From Smittium culicis (lineage: Eukaryota > Kickxellomycota > Harpellomycetes > Harpellales > Legeriomycetaceae), in assembly GCA_001970855.1 (NCBI GenBank), contig LSSN01002213.1, positions 1-10,514 on the forward strand: a DNA stretch of 10,514 bases, in the 5' to 3' direction. Both the position numbers and the translations under genes were made by a program. Below the pieces are notes generated by a model. It ran no database searches. It saw only the letters and a list, made by a program, of their open reading frames with translations, and was not told the DNA's origin. The first letter of the stretch is position 1, and each line of letters begins with the position of its first letter. Below, piece by piece: positions 1 through 7,994 of the stretch.

Positions 1-1078
1 CATGTTTGAATGAAGCTTTCAGTATCTTTAAAACATATATACGAATTTTTTTTAGTGTGAAGTAGGATTTGGGACGCGGCGGAGAAGGATCGGTTTAAAA
101 GATATTTTTCTAATAATTTTTAACAGTTTTTTGTACTCTTTTAAGATTTGTTTATTAAACTCTCTGAGACATAAAAAAATAAGGAAAATAATAAAAATAA
201 AAGTGGGATTTAGGATGGTTCGTAGCAAATCATCGGTGGGCAGTGATGATATTGGGCATGACTATTGGCAGACAGTGTGCTGGTGCGATATTAGTGGCTT
301 AATTATACTTATAGAATAAACAGCAGATAACTCTTTAACAAAATCTGCGTTATCGACTTTTTAAATAAAGCGAAGATCTATTATTGCTGGCTGGTTGGTT
401 GTCCGTAGAGGAATACATATATAAAAGTAGTAGAGTAAATTGTAAGCTCGAAGTATAATTGCAGCGGCGAAGAGGAGGGAAGGGATATAACGCTAGACTA
501 TTTTGGCTAACTATTGCGATATGCTAATATTAATTCTCTGCACGAATTACTGTACTTATTTTTTGCTAGAGTAGGGACATATAAATAGGCCATAAACCAG
601 CGAGTTATACAAATCGAATTACTTTGACTGATATTATTGGTTTATTTATCAAAACGAATAAAACGCTGATGAAAAGTGGTCCAATAAAATAAGAGCTGTG
701 ATTTAAGTGCTAAAATTTAAAAAAAGGTTAATTAGCTCCAATATTTCAGGATTGTTTAATTTTAGAAGGCTTGTATTCAATTATTATCTTATTTTTTAAA
801 AAAAGGCTCATTTGATCAATAGCGGAAAAAAAAAGTACCTCAAGACTCCCGTATTTTCAACCAACTACTTTTAACTATATCCTGATCCTGCTCTCCACTG
901 GTAAAAAATCTGCTATTTTAATTTCTTTTTTGCTTCCTATTATCGATTCGATTGTCAACCTCATCTCCCACGCATCAAGGACTAAATCAATTGCAATTAT
1001 TATCTTCATTATCTAATTATCTATTTATATTTTGCTTTATACTTATTTGTTCCAGGTCAGAGTAAATATCATATCAAT
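1..1078. other. Intergenic AT-rich region upstream of OST1
   Basis: I find no supportable gene here. The only open frame of note (131-319, +) has low-complexity AT-rich codon use and no recognisable domain, so I treat it as chance. A slightly GC-rich patch at 70-95 might be the edge of an exon of a neighbouring gene, but no frame on either strand gives a convincing peptide. A TATAAATA-like string lies near 580-590 and a CCAAT near 681-686; neither is placed well enough to call a promoter. The string ending in CAG at 1053-1055 follows a pyrimidine-rich stretch and could be the acceptor of a 5'UTR intron (possible donor GTAAAA near 901), which only transcript data could confirm. Confidence 0.5.
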
Positions 1079-2988
1079 ATGAGATTTTTTTCCAATTCTG
1101 CTCTGTTACAACTCGCGATCCTCTTCGCTCTCTCGCTCCTATCTGCTGCAAATTTAGTCAATGTAAACGTAATTAGAGATATCGATCTCAAGGCACTAGT
1201 AACCCGCGAAAAAACTCGACTCGTTGCTTTGAACTCTGGAAATGCTGACCAAAGCAACTACATCTTCTTGGTTCCTGATAACGTCAAGTCTAGATTGTCT
1301 GTTTTGTCTGCTATTGATATCAAGAGTTCCGACCCCCTTTTAGTCACTAAGCTTGGTTACAACGAAGAAAGGTTAGTGTCTCATTTTTTAATATTCTTAA
1401 TTACCCTCCCTCCCCCATGTCCAATATACATCTACACATATCATCCCCCTCCCCCATTTTATTACCAGTTTTTTATACATGTCTTAACTCTTCCTTCTTA
1501 CTTGATTTAAAAAATAGAAAAGCTGATGAGTATAGCGTTAGATTTTCAACTCCCCTAAAACCTAACGAGAAAGCTAGCATCAAGATCGAGGCTACTTTTA
1601 CAAGGAAATTCGAAGCATACCCTGAAGAAATTAGTCTTGATGATGACGCCTACTACAAATATTCAAGAAATATCTATCTTGAATCCTTATACCAAACAAA
1701 AAAACAGAAAACTATCCTCACGTAAATCTCTATTTTTCTTTCATTTTTGAATTTGATTGTATATTTCATATCCCTCATTATTCTCTTCTCAGATATTTAC
1801 ACTTATCATTATTTGCTAACTATCTCTCTTATAAATTTCAGCTTACCAAACTCCGTTACGCTTTCACACTCTGATAAACCTAGTCCCGTTGCTATTAAAA
1901 ATAATGAGCTAACTTACGGCCCATACTTGGACAAAGATATTTCTGAAACTGCAGTAATCAGCGTTATCTTTCACGATACTGTTGCACACAGCAGATTTGC
2001 CTCTTCCAAAAGAGTCATTACCATCAGTCACTTCTCAAACACTTTAAGCGTAGCTGACAACAATGTTCTTGTTAATGACTCCCCAAGAATAACCGATTAT
2101 GATAAATCAAAAGTTTACCTCAACGCCTTCTTAAAAAAAACTAAAAACTCTCTTATTGGTTTAAACACCGCCATTCCTTTCGACGCTCATAACATTTTTT
2201 ACACTGATAGAAATGGAAATGTCTCAACTTCCGCCATTTCAGAGATCCCTAGAAAATCTGGTCGCAGCAGCTTCAAAATTCTTCAAATCAATCCAAGATA
2301 CTCTATTATGGGGGGATGGAAGTACGGCTTTAATGCTGGTTATTACTCCAAACTATCTAACTTCTTGCGCTACGATTCGAACACCGGTGTATACAACTTG
2401 AAGATAGATTTCATGGGACTGTACATGGACATTGGTTCTGACTACTATGAATTAGTTGTTGTTTTGCCTGAAGGTGCCACTGATATCAAAACAATCATTC
2501 CTTTTGATGTTGATTCAGAAACTATTTCTACTGTTTATAAGCACCTCGACTTTTTCGGCAGGAAACAAGTTTTAATCAAAAAGAAAAATGTTTCTACTGA
2601 GCTTTCTACACCGATAATTGTAAGCCCTTGTTATATTACTTTTATCGATACCTCTCACTTTTAAGTATGATTTACTATAATGGTTCGTACTTTAATGAGT
2701 CTTTTCTTTTTTTTTTATTTTAATTTCGTAGGTTTCTTACAAGCTTCCAGGTTATAACCAAATTGTTAAACCGGTACTAGTATCCCTGTTTATTTTTGCT
2801 ATGTTTTCACTATCAATTTTCAGCGCCCGCTCCAGTTTCAGTCAAAAAAAGGTTAGTTTAATTGTTTTAGTTGATTTTTCTGCTTCATAGCCACATTATT
2901 TATCTGGTGCTATTAAGATTAACAAGTATATTGTATCAACCGCATTTTATAATTTTTCTTTTTTTAGGTCAAAACCAAATCCGAATAG
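1079..2988 (+). CDS. OST1: Oligosaccharyltransferase subunit OST1 (ribophorin I), five exons
   Basis: Subunit of the ER-membrane oligosaccharyltransferase, which moves the lipid-linked glycan onto Asn of nascent proteins. Exons by inspection: 1079-1371, 1518-1721, 1842-2619, 2732-2851, 2968-2988; phases fit and give 471 aa, close to yeast Ost1 (about 476) and shorter than human ribophorin I. Introns are 146, 120, 112 and 116 nt; donors GTTAGT, GTAAAT, GTAAGC, GTTAGT; intron 2 has TGCTAAC at 1814-1820. Residues 1-24 look like a signal peptide. Family-like blocks follow: YGPY (191-194), ISHF (227-230), NVSTS (292-296), MGGWK (322-326), LPEGA (374-378), LDFFGR (401-406). One membrane helix spans about 436-456, then a short basic cytosolic tail ending KKVKTKSE. 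The start ATG is followed directly by the signal peptide and has A at -3. Exons 4 and 5 are too short to be found as open frames, so the last 46 residues rest on splice prediction. It lies tail to tail with NDUFB8. Confidence 0.93.
1404..1455. repeat. C-rich tracts inside OST1 intron 1
   Basis: Two C-rich blocks, CCCTCCCTCCCCC (1404-1416) and CCCCCTCCCCC (1445-1455), sit in the first OST1 intron about 28 nt apart. The minus strand therefore carries five G-runs of three or more, a possible long-loop G-quadruplex, and the plus strand a possible i-motif. The blocks are also direct repeats of one another (both end CCCCCAT). They lie well upstream of the acceptor at 1517, so they are not its ordinary polypyrimidine tract. 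They stand out because most of the surrounding DNA is very AT-rich. Confidence 0.6.
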
Positions 2989-3044
2989 ACCTCTTACTCT
3001 TTTTATATCATCGTTTAATTTTATTAGGAGGTTGAGATAATAAA

Positions 3045-3050
3045 AATAAA
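3045..3050 (+). terminator. OST1 poly(A) signal AATAAA
   Basis: A canonical AATAAA lies 57 nt after the OST1 stop codon, followed by T-rich sequence. The position suits cleavage and polyadenylation of the OST1 transcript. The hexamer is common by chance in DNA this AT-rich, so only its position supports the call. Confidence 0.5.
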
Positions 3051-3086
3051 GTATTTTTTCTTATTTTTTCTTCAGAGATTTTTGAT

Positions 3087-3122
3087 AATCATGTTTTTTA
3101 TTCTTTTACAAGAAACATGATT
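3087..3122. repeat. Hairpin between convergent genes
   Basis: AATCATGTTT (3087-3096) is matched by its exact reverse complement AAACATGATT (3113-3122). Three further inner pairs (one T-G, two T-A) extend the stem to about 13 bp around a 10-nt loop. It falls in the 338-nt gap between the OST1 and NDUFB8 stop codons, just past the OST1 poly(A) signal, so both transcripts could carry it near their 3' ends. A role in transcript end formation is inference from position. Confidence 0.5.
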
Positions 3123-3214
3123 TGCTTCTTTTGATAAATTAAACTAATAAAAATTTTAAAAAAAATATCAAGTTTTTTTGAAATTCAATACTGTAAATAT
3201 ATAAGGAAAATTGT

Positions 3215-3220
3215 TTTATT
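3215..3220 (-). terminator. NDUFB8 poly(A) signal AATAAA
   Basis: TTTATT on the plus strand reads AATAAA on the minus strand, about 107 nt beyond the NDUFB8 stop codon. Its position suits 3'-end formation for that gene, but the hexamer is frequent in AT-rich DNA. Confidence 0.35.
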
Positions 3221-3326
3221 TTGCTTATTATTAATAATAAAAAATGGCAGATTATTCAAAAATGGGGGAAAGGATATTTTTGATAAATTTGAAGGACAAG
3301 TGAGAAAAAAAAAATTGGGGGGGAAT

Positions 3327-4088
3327 TTAGAGTTTGCTGTTAGCTAATTCGATAGAGTCGGTCAAAGATCGGTTCTAAAATAAATAATAAGGCGGAAAAA
3401 AGGGTGATGAAAAATGAAGGCAAAGGCAAAAAAAAAAAAAGAACTGATAAAAAGTTAAGGAAATTATGGGAAAGTGGGGAGGGAAACTTACTTTGCAACC
3501 GCCCATCTCTTTTTCCAAACCGTTGAATGGGTAGAATTTAGGAACCTGAATTTGAAAAGAAAAATGAGATTAAAATAAAAAGAGGAGTGGCAAATTAAAA
3601 TGAAAAAAAGTAGAATGACAAGTATGAAGGTGATATAGAAGGGGAGTTTTGGGGAAGTAAAAGTGAGAACTTACAGCTACAGGAGGGGGCACGATATAGT
3701 AAACCAAGAAGGCACCGCTGGCTAGGAGGGAGACGAAACTAACCCATTGGAGCAGGACTTTGCTCCATGGGGGATGGTAGTAGACAGAGTTGGACTGCAT
3801 GCCCAAAATGTCTTCGTGTTCGTGGACGACCTCGCCGAAATTGCGTCTGTTCTGTCTGTCCCACCATCCGTAAGGCGTCTTCTCTTCGGCCTTGATCCAA
3901 GGCAAATTGGGGTAGTCGCCGATCTGCGCGTCCTTGTCGACGTAGTACTCCTTCTTGACGGCGTAGAAGCGCGCGTTAGCGGGGACGCGCGCGAGTCTGC
4001 TGGCGGCAGCTGCGAATGGCGATGGGCTTGCTTGGATGCCGGACACGCGCTTGATGCTTGTCGAAATTGCAAAGTTCAATCGGTTCAT
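3327..4088 (-). CDS. NDUFB8: Mitochondrial complex I subunit NDUFB8 (ASHI), three exons
   Basis: Accessory subunit in the membrane arm of NADH:ubiquinone oxidoreductase, inner mitochondrial membrane. Exons on the minus strand: 4088-3675, 3545-3492, 3374-3327, all joined in phase 0; introns 129 and 117 nt, both with GTAAGT donors. The product is 171 aa (human protein: 186). Residues 1-40 are Arg/Ala/Ser-rich without acidic residues, a matrix presequence; RFY followed by Ala at 43 fits an R-3 processing site. The conserved core covers GDYPNLPW (57-64), a GWWD...NFGE block (74-86) and HEHEDILGMQ (89-98). One membrane helix spans about 112-133. Exon 2 encodes the family's C-terminal PKFYPFNGL...GG block. 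Exon 3 (15 residues) rests on splice logic alone. Exon 1 is visibly GC-rich (GCG, CGC, GCC codons), unlike OST1 next door. The start has AAA before ATG and opens the presequence. NDUFB8 fits better than other complex I subunits because of the tryptophan-rich core. Confidence 0.9.
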
Positions 4089-4312
4089 TTTATATTTCGG
4101 TTTTTACAAAAGCGAATTAACAAGAGCTAAACATAAAAAAACTGGAAAATAAGTATCAAGCTGGCTATTCTTTGTTGCGCAATAATTGTTATTTGTTGAA
4201 ATTTTTGAGTAGTCAATAGATAAAAAAATGAATAATAGGGGATTATTTCACTCTATTTCTTTTTTTTTTAATTTAATCGCTCTATTCTTTATCTTAGTGG
4301 GAGCTCCAGCTT
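4089..4312. promoter_or_regulatory. Putative NDUFB8 promoter region
   Basis: AT-rich non-coding DNA directly upstream of the NDUFB8 start. On the coding (minus) strand it has long A/T tracts. The nearest CCAAT boxes on that strand lie just beyond it, at 4313-4317 and 4430-4434, about 225 and 342 nt from the start codon. CCAAT boxes bound by the Hap/NF-Y complex control respiratory genes in many fungi; that one operates here is inference. No TATA box can be placed with confidence. Confidence 0.35.
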
Positions 4313-5203
4313 ATTGGCCAAAATTTATATGTGTGCGTATTCTTATTTGCTGCAAGTTATTTAATTAGCTGACACCGCTTTTTTCTCCTCGTAAAAATAA
4401 AAAAGTACAAATCTTATGTCCTTTTATTGATTGGCTTTATTTCTTATGCCTTATAGTGTAAGTTGAACACTAAACTTCTCGACTTCCTGCTCTTGCTAGC
4501 CAAAATGATTCTACAAAATACCTATTCTTTTAATTTTTATTTAGAGATACCATAGAGACTTATATCTTTCTGTTAAATCTGTCGTCGTGAATTTTTTCGA
4601 GATAAATCAGCCTATTTAAATTAAATATAGCTGTTAGAAACCAATAGCATATTATTAAGGTATAAACCATTCATATCCAATGGATCAAAGGTTATACCAT
4701 ATGTTATAGACCAATAAAATCTAATTTTTTTATCATAACGATTAATCAATCTATTGAGCAAATAGGCTGCCTACTCCTTTTTCCCAGCAATAATAAGCTT
4801 TTATTTTACATGAACCTACGACTATATATATCCTAAATAGTGGGCGGTGCCATAATAAATATTTTAAAGTCAATAATTGGATATAAAAATTTATTGTCAG
4901 TTTTTATTGGATGAGTAGTAATATATAGCCAGTAATATGTTTTGTCTGAGATTTTTATAGATTGGCTGAAATTTTGCTGACTTTTTTTTTTTTGTTATCC
5001 TTTTCCCGTCCAACACTCTTTAAAAAACTAAATTTATTTATTCGATTGAGGTTTAATTCTTTCAGGGGCCAAATTTTCTCTAAAAAACAGCTTTAAAATG
5101 TTTTCATTATTTTATAAATTAACCAATAGGTAAATATTTTTAAAAATGCGCATTTCTATATATAGCCAATAGCTTTTAGAGTCAAATATCAAATTTCACC
5201 AAT
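4313..5203. repeat. Clustered CCAAT/ATTGG motifs in non-coding DNA
   Basis: Eleven CCAAT pentamers on either strand fall in 891 nt. Minus-strand copies (ATTGG in the plus sequence): 4313-4317, 4430-4434, 4876-4880, 4906-4910, 4961-4965. Plus-strand copies: 4641-4645, 4677-4681, 4711-4715, 5123-5127, 5166-5170, 5199-5203. Assuming about 30% GC, roughly two would be expected. They come in same-orientation runs (2, 3, 3, 3), with 30-55 nt spacing inside each group of three. Several share the longer core CCAATAG. They could be regulatory sites or diverged copies of a small repeat. No open frame or RNA gene is visible in the interval. Confidence 0.5.
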
Positions 5204-6017
5204 AATAACAAATCTTTAAAACCAGTAGAATGTATTTGACCTGAAGTTTGACCAGGCTTTAGCTAGGCAACGAAACTAAATTTCATTAAAAAAAATCAGT
5301 AAAATAATTTAAAAAAATATACAATTTCAAGAAAACAAAATATTCTTATGCCCACCCCTTTTACCTAATCAAACCCTTTAAGGCCAAAAGAGCTTTATTG
5401 AAAGTTTTTTTGCATACTTATCCATACGATTTAGATATGCTATACACTATTTTAGACATACTTGTATATGAATAAAAGGATTGTATGTTTTGTAGCATCT
5501 TAAGTAAAAGAAAAAAAAAATTCATTGATGACTCTATCTCTTCAGAATTCAATAATCTATTAATTTAATCAAAAAAATTGCTAAGTATAAATTGTTGAAG
5601 CTTTGGTCTACACCAAGGGTTTATATTGATTATTGAGCATCTGTTAACATGATTAATAGGTATATTGCACAAATAATAAATTAAGTATAAACGTATTATC
5701 AGTGTACAAACACCTCTATCTTATTCCAAATCATTAAAATTAAAAAATGAATTACGCATTTTGAAATACGAAAATGGTACAATCCACTTTTAACAAATAA
5801 ATTTACATTTTTTTAAATCGTTTTTTTTTAGCTATAAAACTAAAAATAAATTAGTATAATCGAAAATTATATATATAATATTGTCAAGACTGGATTTGTG
5901 ATGGCTTATGATTTGCAATTATAATGATTTTAATAGAGTTTATTTTAATAAGAGATATTTAGCTAAGAAGATAAAACTTGTTGAACAGCATAACCTTTTC
6001 ATGAAAGGATTATACTG
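5204..6017. other. Gene-free AT-rich region
   Basis: I see no coding frame, tRNA or other RNA gene here. It contains poly-A/T tracts and several loose AAGTATAAA strings (for example near 5583, 5681), but no pattern strong enough to name. It may hold the host flank of the retroelement or part of its 3' LTR; the boundary cannot be set because the other LTR is outside the window. Confidence 0.5.
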
Positions 6018-6210
6018 AGTATAAATAGGGAATATATTTGATAGTAGATTTTGGTGAGGAAATGGGTTTAGATGAACCTGGGGGACATGGGCCAATAGAA
6101 ATGTAACTTTGGTAAAAAATGAGAAGTATAAATAACTAGCTAGTAGATTGGGCCATTACCAATGTAATTATGGCATTTAAAGTTATATTATAAATGATAT
6201 TATGACACTA
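6018..6210. repeat. Diverged direct repeats with TATAAATA and GGGCCA cores
   Basis: A unit starting GGGCCA at 6089 recurs 61 nt later at 6150; over the first 26 nt 20 bases agree, and both copies carry a TATAAAT about 40 nt in. A third, weaker relative precedes them: GTATAAATA near 6019-6027, then TAGTAGATT near 6041-6051 and TTTGGTGAGG near 6051-6060, echoed by GTATAAATA near 6125-6134, TAGTAGATT near 6141 and TTTGGTAAAA near 6109. These look like old tandem duplications. They lie next to the retroelement's 3' end and may belong to its LTR or to the flank. Confidence 0.45.
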
Positions 6211-6269
6211 TTTTCCTCTTCAAAAGGTTCGATCCTGGGGGCTGAGGATGGCGTACAGGCATACTTGAT

Positions 6270-6343
6270 GGTAAGAATCATAAAAAATTTTCGCTGGCGC
6301 CGAAATTCCATTTCGGCGCCAGCCACCCCCCTTCATTCTTACC
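6270..6343. repeat. Nested palindrome at the 3' end of the retroelement
   Basis: The inner part is a perfect 14-bp inverted repeat: GCTGGCGCCGAAAT (6293-6306), loop TCC (6307-6309), and its exact complement at 6310-6323. An outer 9-bp perfect pair, GGTAAGAAT (6270-6278) and ATTCTTACC (6335-6343), encloses it with spacers of 14 and 11 nt. The inner stem is GC-rich and should fold strongly in RNA or single-stranded DNA. In the minus direction it directly follows a GGGGGG run, and TGGCTGG at 6325 has the TG that LTRs usually start with, so it may form the start of the 3' LTR. It also lies within the last codons of the integrase frame. Confidence 0.8.
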
Positions 6344-6734
6344 TTGCCCGCCCCTTCCCCTCCCTCCTTTCCTTCCACGCCGCAAGCTGCTTTGGGGGAT
6401 CCTACCTTTGGCGGGCGTAATTTTGTTGAATTTGAGGCGGATTTTTTCCGGCGCAGGTAATTTTTTTGGTTTTTTCTTGCGAATTGGGGTGATTGATTGT
6501 TGGTTTGGCTTAGTGGGATAATCGTGATGGAAGATTGTAGTCAGTAGAGAATTATTAATTTCGTTTGAATATTCCCACGATCTGTCGTAGTGTGATGTAC
6601 TTTTGTATTGAATTAAGTATTGGAGTTTTCCTTAATGAAATCGTGAGTCCAAGATATTTTTTATAATTTATTCCTGTGAGTCGGCTGTATAATTTTCAGG
6701 TTGTTCAGGGGGTCTATCAGTTATAGTGTTCTCT
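6278..6734 (-). pseudogene. Chromodomain and basic Gly/Arg-rich C-terminal tail of integrase
   Basis: The integrase frame continues to a TGA at 6278-6280 with two internal stops (6668-6670, 6632-6634). After an acidic/Gln linker it gives ILDSRFH, then GKLQYLIQYK and DRSWEY, the beta-strand pattern of a chromodomain; the second aromatic position is Tyr where Trp is usual. In chromoviruses this domain steers integration toward marked chromatin. A Lys-rich stretch (RKKKPKK) follows and could be a nuclear localisation signal, then an Arg/Gly tail encoded by the purine tract and a final segment encoded by the palindrome. Whether the tail was translated in the intact element, or only happens to be open, is not settled by this copy. 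Confidence 0.75.
6326..6379 (-). other. Purine-rich tract with G-quadruplex motif, candidate polypurine tract
   Basis: The minus strand is almost all purine from 6379 to 6351, contains GGGAGGGGAAGGGGCGGG at 6364-6347 (four G-runs of three or more with 1-2 nt loops, a canonical quadruplex motif), and ends with a six-G run at 6331-6326. LTR retrotransposons prime plus-strand DNA synthesis from a purine tract just upstream of the 3' LTR, and this is the best candidate in the right place. The same bases encode the Gly/Arg-rich tail of the integrase frame. The exact priming site cannot be set without the second LTR. Confidence 0.55.
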
Positions 6735-7994
6735 TGATGTTTTTCTATCAATGAGATATGGAATACTGGGTGTATTATCATTCTGGCAGGAAGATCTATT
6801 TTATAAGCTACATTATTAATTTTACCTATAATATTGAAGGATCCTAAGAATCTATAGTCTAAATTTTTGCTAGGACTATTTGTTTTGATGTTTTTGGAGT
6901 TGAGCCAGAATTTTTCTCCTATTTTGAAAGCTTCCCTTTCGATTCTGTTGTTGTCGGCATAGATCTTTTAACTAGCCACTGCGCGGTTTAAGTTTCTTGT
7001 TAGAGTTTCGTATGTCAACTTTATTTTAGTTTGGAGTGATTCCGCATCAGGCACGATTGAAGCATATCCGGAGATAGTTGTGAATCGGGGGTCATACCCC
7101 ATCAGTGCGAAGAATGGTGTAAATTTGGTTGAACTGTGCTTTGCATTATTGTAAGAGAACTCTGCTAGATTTATCAGATTGTACCAATCCTATTGTTGGT
7201 AGTTAAAGTAGCATCGGAGGTACTGTTCCAGTATCTGGTTTATTCTTTCGGTTTGGCGGTCCGTTTCAGGGTGAAAACTTGAAGACATCTTGACTTTAAT
7301 TTTAAATAGTTTCATAAGTCTTCGGTAGAATTTAGCAGTAAATTGGGTTCCCCGGTCTGATATGATATCTTTTGGGAATCCATATTGCGAAAAAACGTAT
7401 TTTAATAGTAATTCTACAGTTTACTTTGAATTTGGCAACTTCTTAAGTGGTATAAACTTTGCCATCTTAGTAAAGCGGTCAACAACTACCATTTTTGTAG
7501 TATAGTCTTTGTATTTTTGTAATTCCACAATAAAATCTAGACCAATTGATGTCCATGGACTGTCAGCTATTGACAATGGCAAAAGTAACCCATGTTTTTT
7601 ATGCTTTTTTGATTTTGATTTGTTACATGTGGCGCGTGTTTTTATATAGTTTTCTATTGCCTTATCCACCCCTGGGAACCAGTATTATCTTCGAATTATG
7701 TCTATAGTTTTAGATATACCGATGGTCAGATAGCTGTGAGTCATGATGTAATATAATTACATATGTAATCATACTTTCAGGTATATAGAGTTTACTCTTG
7801 TAAAGTAATAATCTAACTTTGAGCTGAATATTAGGGTCTTTATTCAGATTTTCAATCATCCCTTTTGCGTATACGTCGCTTTCCGTTTGCTTAATAATTT
7901 TTGCGGTTGAGATTCTTCTAGCTATAATTGTACTAAGGAAGTGGCATGGCCTTAGAATATTAAATACCATGGGCTGTCTGTCTTTGAATTCAGT
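6735..7994 (-). pseudogene. Integrase (zinc-binding, DDE core, GPY/F-like module), broken
   Basis: Inserts the cDNA copy into the host genome. The catalytic triad is intact: Asp at 7535-7537 (GLDFIVEL), Asp at 7355-7357 (SDRGTQF) and Glu at 7247-7249 (TERINQ), with exactly 35 residues between the last two, the classic D,D35E spacing. The N-terminal HHCC zinc site is damaged: both His are visible, but the first Cys position is Arg (CGC, 7634-7636). The frame changes near 7719-7721, and stops lie at 7685-7687, 7421-7423, 7190-7192 and 6968-6970. A GPY/F-like module ends in IHPVFHISLIE, with GSF in place of GPF. These breaks would prevent a full-length product. Confidence 0.88.

Noticed and set aside
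131..319. Open frame of 62 codons on the plus strand
   Set aside because: Low-complexity Lys/Ile-rich start, no domain, no splice context and typical of chance frames in AT-rich DNA.
3747..4130. Open frames on both other readings of NDUFB8 exon 1 (plus strand and a second minus frame)
   Set aside because: Shadows of a GC-rich coding exon; the NDUFB8 frame has the family motifs and matching splice sites.
6227..6300. A tRNA gene suggested by the GTTCGATCC T-loop-like string
   Set aside because: The T-arm stem and acceptor stem do not pair and no anticodon arm can be placed.
5950..6325. Exact boundaries of the 3' LTR
   Set aside because: Only one LTR could be in the window, so neither end nor a target-site duplication can be verified; TG at 6325 (minus) is only a candidate start.
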